The notes below the pieces were generated by a model, which was not told the origin of the DNA, ran no database searches, and worked only from the letters and a program-made list of their open reading frames with translations. Made by a program: the position numbers and the translations under genes. Shown in pieces: positions 8,063 to 15,158 of a stretch of DNA of 59,691 nt. This DNA comes from an uncultured Pelagibacteraceae bacterium (GTDB lineage Bacteria > Pseudomonadota > Alphaproteobacteria > Pelagibacterales > Pelagibacteraceae), in contig CACNWV010000007.1 of the NCBI GenBank assembly GCA_902624195.1, forward strand, positions 1-59,691, written 5' to 3'. Position 1 is the stretch's first letter; the number at the start of each line of letters is the position of its first letter.

Positions 8063-9474
8063 CAAGAACCCACTTTATAGAGCCTGATCATATTTGTCAT
8101 CCCAGCCTTTCCAAAAGGCAAACCTGCTGTAATTACCACAAAATCATTTTTTTTGATAAATTTTAACTTTCTAATAATTTCTTTTGAAATTGACATCATA
8201 TCTTTCCATCCATTTGCATCTCTACTATTGATTGATTGAACTCCCCAGAGTAATGAGACTTGGCGGCTTACATTAATATTTGGGGATATAGTGACAATTT
8301 TAGCAGCTGGCCTCATAGCTGAGACAAGTTTAGCTGATTTCCCAGAATTTGAAAAAACAATGATCGCTTTAACATCTGGATCATACGCTATATCCTTGAC
8401 GGACAAAAGAATAGATTTTACGGGATCTTTATTTGTAATAATTGAATTTTTAAAATCTGCTATGTGTTCTTTTTTATATTTTTCAGTTGAGATAATTGTT
8501 TTTGTCATAGTCGACACCGCTTGAGCTGGATATTTTCCAATAGCAGCCTCGGCTGATAACATAACAGTATCTGCACCTTGAAAAATAGCAGTGGCAATAT
8601 CATTTATTTCAGCTCGCGTGGCAGTACTATTTTCAATCATACTTTCCAGCATTTGAGTAGCTACAATTACTGATTTTGAGTATTGTGAACATTTTTTTAT
8701 TAAACTTAGTTGAACTTTTGGAACTTCACTATGTCCAATGTCATTGGCCAAATCTCCTCTAGCTATCATTATAGAGTCTGTCGCTTGAATAATCTTTCCT
8801 ATATTTTTTAAGGCATGCTTATTCTCTATTTTTGAGATTATACCGACATCTTTTTTTATAAGTTTTCTAGCTTCATGAACAATTTTTTCATTTTGTAAAA
8901 AGGATAGCGCAATCCAATTACAACCAAGCTTTATTGCAGTTTTAATATCTTTTTTGTCTTTTAAAGTAAGTTTATTAAAAGGCATATGAAAGTTCGGAAA
9001 ATGAATGCCTTTATTACTTTTTAAGATACAATTTCGACTTTTGCATCTAGTAATCAATGAATTTTTGGATTTACCAATTACAGAAAATAAGAATTTACCA
9101 TCATCAATTAGAATTTTACTTCCTTTTTTTAATTTCTTAAAAATCTTAATATTAGAAAAAAAAACTCTATGTTTATCACCAGGTTGTTTATTATTGTCTA
9201 AAATGAATTTTTGATTATATTCTATTTTTTGAAAATCTTTTTTCATTTTTCCAATTCTTAATTTTACTCCTTGTAAATCTGCTATAAGAGAAATTTTTTT
9301 TCCTCCATTTTTTTCAATTTTCCTTATTTTTGATATGATCTTATCCATGAAGCTTGTATTATGACTAAAATTAATTCGAAAAGCATCTACACCTAATTCT
9401 ACAAGCTTTTTTAACTTACTTTCAGAGTAAATTGATGGTCCCAGGGTAGCTATAATTTTTGCTTTCTTTTCCAT
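8062..9474 (-). CDS. pyk: Pyruvate kinase
   Basis: Cytoplasmic enzyme that makes ATP and pyruvate from phosphoenolpyruvate and ADP. It has 470 residues, the standard length. The barrel begins with IIATLGPS and DAFRINFSHN, which holds substrate-binding Arg and Asn. MIARGDLAND corresponds to the family MVARGDLG signature. SAEAAIGKYP lies before the C-terminal allosteric domain, which ends in GLPFGKAGMTN. The start codon faces a divergent hydratase-like gene across a 29-base gap containing a perfect 12-base palindrome. The stop overlaps the start of a 57-residue protein. Confidence 0.96.
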   Translation of the reverse strand: MEKKAKIIATLGPSIYSESKLKKLVELGVDAFRINFSHNTSFMDKIISKIRKIEKNGGKKISLIADLQGVKLRIGKMKKDFQKIEYNQKFILDNNKQPGDKHRVFFSNIKIFKKLKKGSKILIDDGKFLFSVIGKSKNSLITRCKSRNCILKSNKGIHFPNFHMPFNKLTLKDKKDIKTAIKLGCNWIALSFLQNEKIVHEARKLIKKDVGIISKIENKHALKNIGKIIQATDSIMIARGDLANDIGHSEVPKVQLSLIKKCSQYSKSVIVATQMLESMIENSTATRAEINDIATAIFQGADTVMLSAEAAIGKYPAQAVSTMTKTIISTEKYKKEHIADFKNSIITNKDPVKSILLSVKDIAYDPDVKAIIVFSNSGKSAKLVSAMRPAAKIVTISPNINVSRQVSLLWGVQSINSRDANGWKDMMSISKEIIRKLKFIKKNDFVVITAGLPFGKAGMTNMIRLYKVGS

Positions 9475-9486
9475 TTATACTTTTGT

Positions 9487-9498
9487 GTGTTATAACAC
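9487..9498. promoter_or_regulatory. Perfect 12-base palindrome between divergent pyk and hydratase-like gene
   Basis: GTGTTATAACAC reads identically on both strands and sits in the 29-base gap between the pyk ATG (9474) and the divergent ATG (9504). Its core gives TATAAC on both strands, resembling a -10 hexamer in each direction. It could be an operator, a shared bidirectional promoter core, or both. No clear -35 hexamer is seen on either side. Confidence 0.45.
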
Positions 9499-9503
9499 TT
9501 TAT

Positions 9504-10280
9504 ATGACAAATAAAAATATGAATTTTTATGCTAACAAACTAGTTCAAGCTTTTTTGAATAACAAAATAATTGAACCTATACCTTCGCAATATACGAAAA
9601 AATTAAGTAGAGCTAATAAATTTAGAAAATTATGTGAGAATAAAATTGATAAACCATTGATTGGTTTTAAAGCTGGTGGTACTGGAATACCCTTAATTAA
9701 GAAATTGAGGGAAAAAGAGCCTTTTTATGCATCAGTTTACAAACATAATGTTTTAAAAAATAATCAATCTGTAAAAAAAAATAAATATACTTTAGGTATT
9801 GAATTAGAAGTATGCTATTTAGTTAGTAAAAAATTTTTTAATTTAAAAAAGAAAATTACTAAAAAAAATCTTAATACATTAATCACACATATTGGTCCTT
9901 GTATAGAAGTTGTTGGTTATAGGCAGAAAAAAAAAGGTATTAAATCGTTTGGCGATTTATGTTCGGATTTTGGCGGGAACGTAAAATTTATTTTAGGAAA
10001 ATTAAAAAAATACAGTAATATCAACATAAATAACCTAAAAACCATCATATCAAATAAAAAAATTAGACAATCTACACGTGGAAATACAAATACCGTCTAT
10101 ATAAACCCAAAAAATTCACTTTTTTTTGTTTTAACGAAACTTCAAAAAGAAAAAATTAAATTTAATAAAGATTTTTTTGTATTTACAGGTTCTACTGTAG
10201 GAGTGGTCCCAATTCTTGGTAAGGGTATATACGAGGGAAAAATTGAAAAAGTAGGATCTGTTAAAACTAAGATTAATTAG
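9504..10280 (+). CDS. 2-keto-4-pentenoate hydratase-like (fumarylacetoacetase family) protein
   Basis: A 258-residue protein resembling the MhpD branch of the fumarylacetoacetate hydrolase family, whose members hydrate or decarboxylate unsaturated 2-keto acids with a divalent metal. Visible family features are GFKAGGTGIP, LGIELEVCYLV with the E-x-E metal ligands, HIGPCIEVVGYR, and the late FTGSTVGVVPI segment. I chose ATG 9504. An upstream in-frame start at 9459 would run into the pyk coding region, and ATG 9519 is an alternative. The substrate cannot be told from the sequence, and no aromatic-degradation genes lie nearby. Confidence 0.75.
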   Translation: MTNKNMNFYANKLVQAFLNNKIIEPIPSQYTKKLSRANKFRKLCENKIDKPLIGFKAGGTGIPLIKKLREKEPFYASVYKHNVLKNNQSVKKNKYTLGIELEVCYLVSKKFFNLKKKITKKNLNTLITHIGPCIEVVGYRQKKKGIKSFGDLCSDFGGNVKFILGKLKKYSNININNLKTIISNKKIRQSTRGNTNTVYINPKNSLFFVLTKLQKEKIKFNKDFFVFTGSTVGVVPILGKGIYEGKIEKVGSVKTKIN

Positions 10281-10488
10281 ATAAAATATATCCACCGACA
10301 ACTATAAAAATAATAAAAGAAAAAAATTTTATATTTTTTATTAATGTATCTTTTTTTTCGCCTCTTACTTTTCTTTTAGAGAGAAAATAAATATTTGTCT
10401 CAGCTTTATTCCTAAATTTCGGTCTCAATGGTGATGGAATCGATTTATTTTGAATATGTTTAAATTTTTTTGGGTTGATTTGTAACAT
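10273..10488 (-). CDS. Small tail-anchored membrane protein, unknown function
   Basis: A 71-residue open frame converging on the hydratase-like gene, overlapping its end by 8 bases. The first ~50 residues are very basic and soluble-looking (PSPLRPKFRNKAETNIYFLS, then KRKVRGEKKD). The last ~20 (FFSFIIFIVVGGYILS) form one hydrophobic helix right at the C-terminus, with an N-in topology by the positive-inside rule. I know no family for it. The frame fills the interval between its neighbours, which is the main support. Its start lies about 70 bases from the Fur-type sites of the divergent iron operon, so shared control is possible. Confidence 0.5.
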   Translation of the reverse strand: MLQINPKKFKHIQNKSIPSPLRPKFRNKAETNIYFLSKRKVRGEKKDTLIKNIKFFSFIIFIVVGGYILSN

Positions 10489-10556
10489 ATCTCTATTAAC
10501 TCCATTTTACTTGAGTTATCAACAGAATATACGACTTTTAAGTGCGTCAATAATGC

Positions 10557-10575
10557 AAATGATAATCATTATCAT
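10557..10575. promoter_or_regulatory. Fur-type box 1 upstream of the iron operon
   Basis: ATGATAATCATTATCAT at 10559-10575 is a perfect 8-1-8 palindrome containing the classical Fur core TGATAATNATTATCA. It is centred on base 10567, 52 bases before the chosen start of the iron-binding protein. A second copy follows 27 bases downstream. Confidence 0.85.
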
Positions 10576-10583
10576 ATTACTGT

Positions 10584-10601
10584 AAATGATAATCATTATC
10601 A
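10584..10601. promoter_or_regulatory. Fur-type box 2 upstream of the iron operon
   Basis: TGATAATCATTATCA at 10587-10601 is a second perfect 7-1-7 Fur-type palindrome. The 18 bases AAATGATAATCATTATCA at 10584-10601 repeat 10557-10574 exactly, at a 27-base spacing. Its centre is 25 bases from the start codon, so a bound repressor would block transcription or early elongation. Confidence 0.85.
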
Positions 10602-10618
10602 ACATAATGGGGAAAATA

Positions 10619-11638
10619 ATGAAAAAAACAATACTAATCAGCTATTTATTTTTAATAGCGTTCGCAAGTAGTTTATTTGCTAACGAAGTAAATATATTTA
10701 GCGCAAGGCATTACGACTCTGATGTTCAACTTTACGAAAAATTTACTGCTAAAACAGGAATTAAAGTAAATGTGGTTTCAGGAAAATCTGGTGCTTTGGA
10801 AAAAAGAATAATCGAAGAGGGTGCAGATAGTAAAGCTGACCTTTACATTACGGCAGATGCTGGAAGACTAGGAGCATTTGAAGCAAATCTACAAGGTGGA
10901 CTTACTAGTTCAACTATTAAGTCAGCTGTTCCAAGTAACTTCAGAACATCCAAATGGACTGGTATAGCGAAGAGAGCAAGAATCGTTTACTTTGCTCCAG
11001 AAAGAGTAAGTGGCGCTGAGTTATCTGGTTTAACTTATGAGAGCTTAGCTGATCCAAAATGGAAAGGCAGATTGGTAATAAGAGCTTCAAACAATATTTA
11101 CAATCAATCATTAGTAGCATCTTTAATCAAAAATAATGGTAAAGGTAAAATTGCAGAATGGTCAAAAGGTATGGTTGCTAATATGGCGAGATCTCCAAAG
11201 GGTAACGATAGAGCCCAAATACTTGCAGTTGCAGCAGGAGAAGCAGATATAGCTGTAGCTAATACTTATTATTTAGCACTAATGTTATCTGGGAAAAAAG
11301 GTGCAGAACAACAAGCAGCAGCTAAAAAAGTAAAACCATTCTTTCCAAATCAAGATGGAAGAGGAACCCACATGAACATTAGCGGCGCAGGACTTGTTAA
11401 AGGAGCACCGAACAAAGCTAATGCAATCAAATTGGTAGAGTTCTTATTGAGCGAGGAAGCCCAAAATCATATTGTTAATAATACTTTCGAGTATCCTATG
11501 ATTAAAGGCGTATCTCCGCATCCACTTGTAGTAAATATGGGATTGGATTTTAAACAAGATCTTAAAACTAAAGTTGTTAATTACGGAAAAAGACAAGCAG
11601 ATGCTTTGGCAGTAATGACAGCAGCAGGTTGGAAGTAG
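10619..11638 (+). CDS. Ferric iron ABC transporter, periplasmic binding protein (FutA/AfuA type)
   Basis: Periplasmic ferric iron receptor, 339 residues. Residues 1-21 (MKKTILISYLFLIAFASSLFA) form a signal peptide. The mature start VNIFSARHYDSD and the later ANTYYLALM match the FutA/IdiA group, where tyrosines coordinate iron. LYITADAGRLGAF is another group hallmark. I chose the ATG at 10619, which has a GGGGA site and leads straight into the signal peptide. The in-frame ATG at 10586 lies inside Fur box 2 and is unlikely. Tandem Fur boxes just upstream indicate iron repression. Confidence 0.92.
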   Translation: MKKTILISYLFLIAFASSLFANEVNIFSARHYDSDVQLYEKFTAKTGIKVNVVSGKSGALEKRIIEEGADSKADLYITADAGRLGAFEANLQGGLTSSTIKSAVPSNFRTSKWTGIAKRARIVYFAPERVSGAELSGLTYESLADPKWKGRLVIRASNNIYNQSLVASLIKNNGKGKIAEWSKGMVANMARSPKGNDRAQILAVAAGEADIAVANTYYLALMLSGKKGAEQQAAAKKVKPFFPNQDGRGTHMNISGAGLVKGAPNKANAIKLVEFLLSEEAQNHIVNNTFEYPMIKGVSPHPLVVNMGLDFKQDLKTKVVNYGKRQADALAVMTAAGWK

Positions 11639-11648
11639 TTTGAAATAT

Positions 11649-11822
11649 ATGAGGCGATCAACAAAAAAAGAAATTAACTTAAATAAGTTAAAAACTGGTT
11701 GTTCGCCTTGTATGTCAGAAGCAAAAATAATGGAGCAAAAAATCTCTAATAGAAAGGTTTCTGAAATTAAGATCGAAGAGGTAAAATCAATTATTTCTTC
11801 AATGTTTGAAAAAAAAAATTAA
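11649..11822 (+). CDS. Small CxxC protein in the iron operon
   Basis: A 57-residue basic protein I do not recognise, starting 10 bases after the iron-binding protein stop. Its only cysteines form GCSPCMSEA (residues 17-25) in an otherwise Lys/Glu-rich, probably helical chain. There is no signal peptide or membrane segment, so it should be cytoplasmic. An in-frame TTG at 11640, one base after the preceding stop, could start a 60-residue version. Position suggests a redox or metal-handling helper for imported iron, but this is inference. The frame could also be chance, though it fits tightly and codon use looks normal. Confidence 0.52.
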   Translation: MRRSTKKEINLNKLKTGCSPCMSEAKIMEQKISNRKVSEIKIEEVKSIISSMFEKKN

Positions 11823-11837
11823 AAGTTTGACGTCAAT

Positions 11838-11894
11838 TTCTCTGGCTTTAAATGCTAGCTAAAAATCTACACTCAAGCCGCTTTAGCCAGAGAA
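11838..11894 (+). other. Long-range inverted repeat between the CxxC gene and flavodoxin
   Basis: TTCTCTGGCT (11838-11847) and AGCCAGAGAA (11885-11894) can pair as a perfect 10-bp stem around a 37-base loop that contains GCTAGC. The repeat lies in the 86-base gap before the flavodoxin ATG at 11909. No T-run follows, so it does not look like a terminator. It may be an mRNA structure that separates expression of the binding protein from the downstream genes. Confidence 0.5.
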
Positions 11895-11908
11895 TTAACC
11901 TTGTTTAA

Positions 11909-12349
11909 ATGATATTAGATATAATATATGCTACTCAATCAGGAAACGCGGAAGAAGTCGCTCAAAATCTTAATCTATTGGCAAGATCAAAAGGATTTAT
12001 TGTAAATATTAATGAAATGAATTTTCATAATATCAATTCATTTAGGCAATTGAGAAATGTGGCAATAGTAACTTCAACTTATGGTGAAGGAGAAGTGCCG
12101 GAAATGGGAATAGAATTCTGGAATGAATTAAAATCCTCGAAAACTGACATACCTAATTTAAGATATGGATTAATTGCATTAGGAGATAAATCTCATGAGA
12201 TATTTTGTGGAGCAGGTAGAGCTATTTCAAAGAAATTAGAAGAGCTTAATTGTAAAAAAGTAATTAAAAATCTAGAATGCGACGGCGACACAGAAGGAAC
12301 ACAAGAGTGGAGTATTAAATTTTTAGAAAATTTAAAGAAATTTAATTAA
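11909..12349 (+). CDS. Flavodoxin (MioC/CysJ-type FMN domain) in the iron operon
   Basis: A 146-residue FMN-binding electron carrier, cytoplasmic. The phosphate loop is YATQSGNAEEVAQ near the N-terminus. STYGEGEVPEMGIEFW is the second FMN loop, and ALGDKSHEIFCGAGR the third. These loops resemble the free-standing MioC proteins and the flavodoxin domain of sulfite reductase more than long-chain flavodoxin. It lies between the ferric binding protein and its permease, 2 bases from the latter. It may replace ferredoxin when iron is short, or supply electrons for reducing imported Fe(III); the sequence cannot decide between these. Confidence 0.85.
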   Translation: MILDIIYATQSGNAEEVAQNLNLLARSKGFIVNINEMNFHNINSFRQLRNVAIVTSTYGEGEVPEMGIEFWNELKSSKTDIPNLRYGLIALGDKSHEIFCGAGRAISKKLEELNCKKVIKNLECDGDTEGTQEWSIKFLENLKKFN

Positions 12350-12350
12350 A

Positions 12351-13967
12351 ATGACAAAATATAACGTTTGGTTTTTTAGCTCACTATTAGTGGCAATTAT
12401 AGTAGCATTACCTATAGTAACAGTTTTTTTTAGTTTTTTTAATGAAACAAGTGAATATTATAGATTATTAAGTGATACTTTTCTTTTTGACTATATTTTC
12501 AATTCAATAATAATATTATTTTTTGTCATTTTAATTACTTTTTTTGTAGGTGTTTCCACAGCGTATTTTATCTCATTTTACGAATTTCCTTTTTCTAATT
12601 TTTTTAGCTGGGCATTAATTTTAGCATTTGCTGTACCAGGGTATATTTATGCATTTTCAATAATTGCCTTTTTTGAGAACTATGGCACAGCCTTTTCAAT
12701 ATTAACTTTTTTTTTGGGAGAGGGTAATCACAATACTATTATACCTAAGCCTGACGGAATTTTTGGAGCAATATTAGCAATATCTTTTTCACTTTTTCCA
12801 TATGTTTATGTTTTGACTAGAGCCTCTTTCCATTATCAGTCTTATAATTATTTAGAAGTTGGGAAAAATTTAGGTCTTACTTCAAAAGAAACATTTTTTA
12901 AAATAATTTTACCTTACGCAAGACCAGCTATAATTGCAGGACTTGCATTAGTGTCAATGGAATGTCTGTCAGATTTTGGTACAGTTTCATTTTTTAGTGT
13001 TAACACATTAACAACGGGGATATACAATTCTTGGTTATCTTTTGATGATTTAAATACAGCAAATCAAATATCTTTTATTTTGTTACTTTTTATACTCATT
13101 TTATTCTCTATTGAAATTTATTCGAGAAGAGGTGCAAGATATCATCAACCAGGAAGAGGATTTAAACCTATTACTAAAATAAAAATATCTGGGAAAAAAA
13201 GCATTATACCAGTAGCTATTTGTTCAATAATTTTTTTTATTAGCTTTTTGTTTCCTCTCTCGCAAATGATTTACTGGAGTATTAAATTTCCCAAATATTT
13301 TCAAGATTTAAATATTATAGAAATTAATTTAAACACTTTAATTCTAGTAATTTTGGCGAGCGTATTTATAGTTATGTTTTCATTATTAATAAATTATGGT
13401 AGCAGAATTTCTAAAAGTAAAATTTTAAATTATCTTACTAACTTTTCTATTTCAGGTTATGCAATACCAGGTGTAATACTTGCAGTAGCTTTTATAACTT
13501 TTTTCTCTAACTTTACTGAATTTTTATTCGAAAATTTCAATCTAAAAATTAACAAAGGAATTTTTATAGGATCAATTTTAGGATTAATTTTAGCTTATTT
13601 TATAAGATTTTTCTCTTTGTCATTTAATGGCATAAAATCAAGTTATGAAAAAATTAATAATTCGATTGATGAAAGCGCATATCTTCTTGGATATTCAAAA
13701 ATTAAAACTTTTTTGAAAATTCACGTACCATACTTAAAAACAAACATCACTTTAATTATGCTATTGATTTCTTTGGAAGTTATAAAAGAATTACCAATAA
13801 CTTTAATTTTAAGACCGTTTAATTTTGAAACTTTTGCTACACAAGTATATATTTATGCCTCCCAAGATCTATTAGAAGCTGCTGCCTTACCTTCTCTTTT
13901 TCTAATATTTTGGTCCTCATTACTAGTTCTAGCATCATCTAAATATATACTTTCTAAAAAAAACTAA
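12351..13967 (+). CDS. Ferric iron ABC transporter permease (FbpB/SfuB type)
   Basis: Inner-membrane permease of the iron importer, 538 residues. It is a fusion of two homologous permease halves with about twelve membrane helices in total. Each half carries a coupling loop: VGKNLGLTSKETFFKIILP in the first and ESAYLLGYSKIKTFLKIHVP in the second. This fused form is normal for FbpB/SfuB. It starts 2 bases after the flavodoxin stop and precedes the ATPase gene by 12 bases. Confidence 0.92.
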   Translation: MTKYNVWFFSSLLVAIIVALPIVTVFFSFFNETSEYYRLLSDTFLFDYIFNSIIILFFVILITFFVGVSTAYFISFYEFPFSNFFSWALILAFAVPGYIYAFSIIAFFENYGTAFSILTFFLGEGNHNTIIPKPDGIFGAILAISFSLFPYVYVLTRASFHYQSYNYLEVGKNLGLTSKETFFKIILPYARPAIIAGLALVSMECLSDFGTVSFFSVNTLTTGIYNSWLSFDDLNTANQISFILLLFILILFSIEIYSRRGARYHQPGRGFKPITKIKISGKKSIIPVAICSIIFFISFLFPLSQMIYWSIKFPKYFQDLNIIEINLNTLILVILASVFIVMFSLLINYGSRISKSKILNYLTNFSISGYAIPGVILAVAFITFFSNFTEFLFENFNLKINKGIFIGSILGLILAYFIRFFSLSFNGIKSSYEKINNSIDESAYLLGYSKIKTFLKIHVPYLKTNITLIMLLISLEVIKELPITLILRPFNFETFATQVYIYASQDLLEAAALPSLFLIFWSSLLVLASSKYILSKKN

Positions 13968-13979
13968 TATACTTAAGAA

Positions 13980-15050
13980 ATGTCAGAGATTTTTTTTGAA
14001 ATTCAAAGTGGTAACTTTACCGCAAGTGAAAAAAATAAAGTAAATAATGTAAACCTTACTATAAAAAATCAAGGTGAAATTATATCTCTGCTTGGCCCCT
14101 CTGGAATTGGGAAGACTACAATTTTAAGAACAATTGCAGGATTACAAAAACTTAGTAAAGGAAAAATTAAACTTAGAAATCGAACTCTATCTTCAGATGA
14201 AATTCATGTAGAGCCAGAACAAAGAAACATTGCTCTCTCTTTTCAAGATAATTCTCTTTTTCCAAATTATACAGTTATTGATAATATTAATTTTGGAAAA
14301 AAAAGATCTAATGGTCAAGGAATATCAATTGATGCTCAAGAGATAATCAATATATTAAGGATTGAGCCAATATTAAAAAAATTTCCTCATCAAATTAGTG
14401 CTGGAGAAGCTCAAAGAGTTTCACTAGCCAGGTCTTTAATGTCTAAGCCAGATTTATTATTATTAGATGAGCCATTTTCTAATATAGACCAAAGTTTAAA
14501 AGAAGAAATACAAGTAACAGTTAAAAAGCTTTTAAAAAGAATTAACTTAACCACAATAATCGTAACGCATGACTCGTATGAGGCTTTCTCATTGGCAGAT
14601 AAATGTGGAATCATCTTAAATCAAGAACTAAAACAATATGATACCCCCTATAATGTTCATCATGAACCTAACTCGATAGATGTAGCTAATTTTTTAAATA
14701 AAGGTATTTTTATAGATGTTCAAGTAATAGATAGTGAGTGTGCAGTTCATAGATTAAAACATGACGAATTAGGTGAGATTAGAGGAAAACTGTCTAATAA
14801 TTTTAGATCTGGATCAAAGGTTAAACTATTATTACAACCTGAGGACTTAATTCATGATGATCAAAGCAAATTAAAGTTAACAGTTGTCGATAGAAAATTC
14901 AAAGGGACAAATTTCATTTATACTTTAAAAACTAAAAAAGGTAAGCATTTACAAGTATTTGTTCATTCTCACCATATACACCAACACGAAAACTCAGAAC
15001 AATTTGGTATTAAGTCACCGATTTATATTGACCATTTAGTATGTTTTTAA
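13980..15050 (+). CDS. Ferric iron ABC transporter ATP-binding protein (FbpC type)
   Basis: Cytoplasmic ATPase driving ferric iron import, 356 residues. Walker A is GPSGIGKTT. The signature reads ISAGE, a permitted variant of LSGGQ, followed by AQRVSLARSL. Walker B is LLLLDEP, and the H-loop VTHDSYEAF keeps its histidine. The C-terminal ~120 residues form the regulatory extension seen in FbpC, with several histidines near the end (HSHHIHQHE) that are unusual and might bind metal. It is the last gene of the iron operon, with tRNA-Arg 19 bases beyond the stop. Confidence 0.92.
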   Translation: MSEIFFEIQSGNFTASEKNKVNNVNLTIKNQGEIISLLGPSGIGKTTILRTIAGLQKLSKGKIKLRNRTLSSDEIHVEPEQRNIALSFQDNSLFPNYTVIDNINFGKKRSNGQGISIDAQEIINILRIEPILKKFPHQISAGEAQRVSLARSLMSKPDLLLLDEPFSNIDQSLKEEIQVTVKKLLKRINLTTIIVTHDSYEAFSLADKCGIILNQELKQYDTPYNVHHEPNSIDVANFLNKGIFIDVQVIDSECAVHRLKHDELGEIRGKLSNNFRSGSKVKLLLQPEDLIHDDQSKLKLTVVDRKFKGTNFIYTLKTKKGKHLQVFVHSHHIHQHENSEQFGIKSPIYIDHLVCF

Positions 15051-15069
15051 GTAAATATAATGATGTTTA

Positions 15070-15146
15070 GCGCCCTTAGCTCAGCTGGATAGAGCATCGG
15101 TTTTCTAAACCGAGGGTCGTAGGTTCGAATCCTTCAGGGCGCGCCA
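15070..15146 (+). tRNA. tRNA-Arg (anticodon TCT)
   Basis: 77-nt cloverleaf with acceptor GCGCCCT pairing with AGGGCGC, discriminator G and an encoded CCA. The D-arm is TAGCTCAGCTGG, the anticodon stem TCGGT/ACCGA holds the loop TTTCTAA, and the T-arm contains GGTTCGAATCC. It reads AGA/AGG, the main Arg codons in this AT-rich genome. Confidence 0.96.
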
Positions 15147-15158
15147 ATCTTGCAAATT

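Noticed and set aside
10586-10618. Longer N-terminus of the iron-binding protein from ATG 10586
   Set aside because: That ATG lies inside a Fur box and would put eleven extra residues before a clean signal peptide; ATG 10619 has the GGGGA ribosome site.
11823-11908. SAM-II-like riboswitch before flavodoxin
   Set aside because: Only the GCTAGCTAAAAA segment is similar; I could not build the required pseudoknot and there is no methionine-related gene downstream.
14402-14416. ISAGE signature in the iron ATPase as a degenerate ABC motif
   Set aside because: ISAGE falls within the accepted ABC signature pattern, and all other motifs of that ATPase are canonical, unlike in GlpT.
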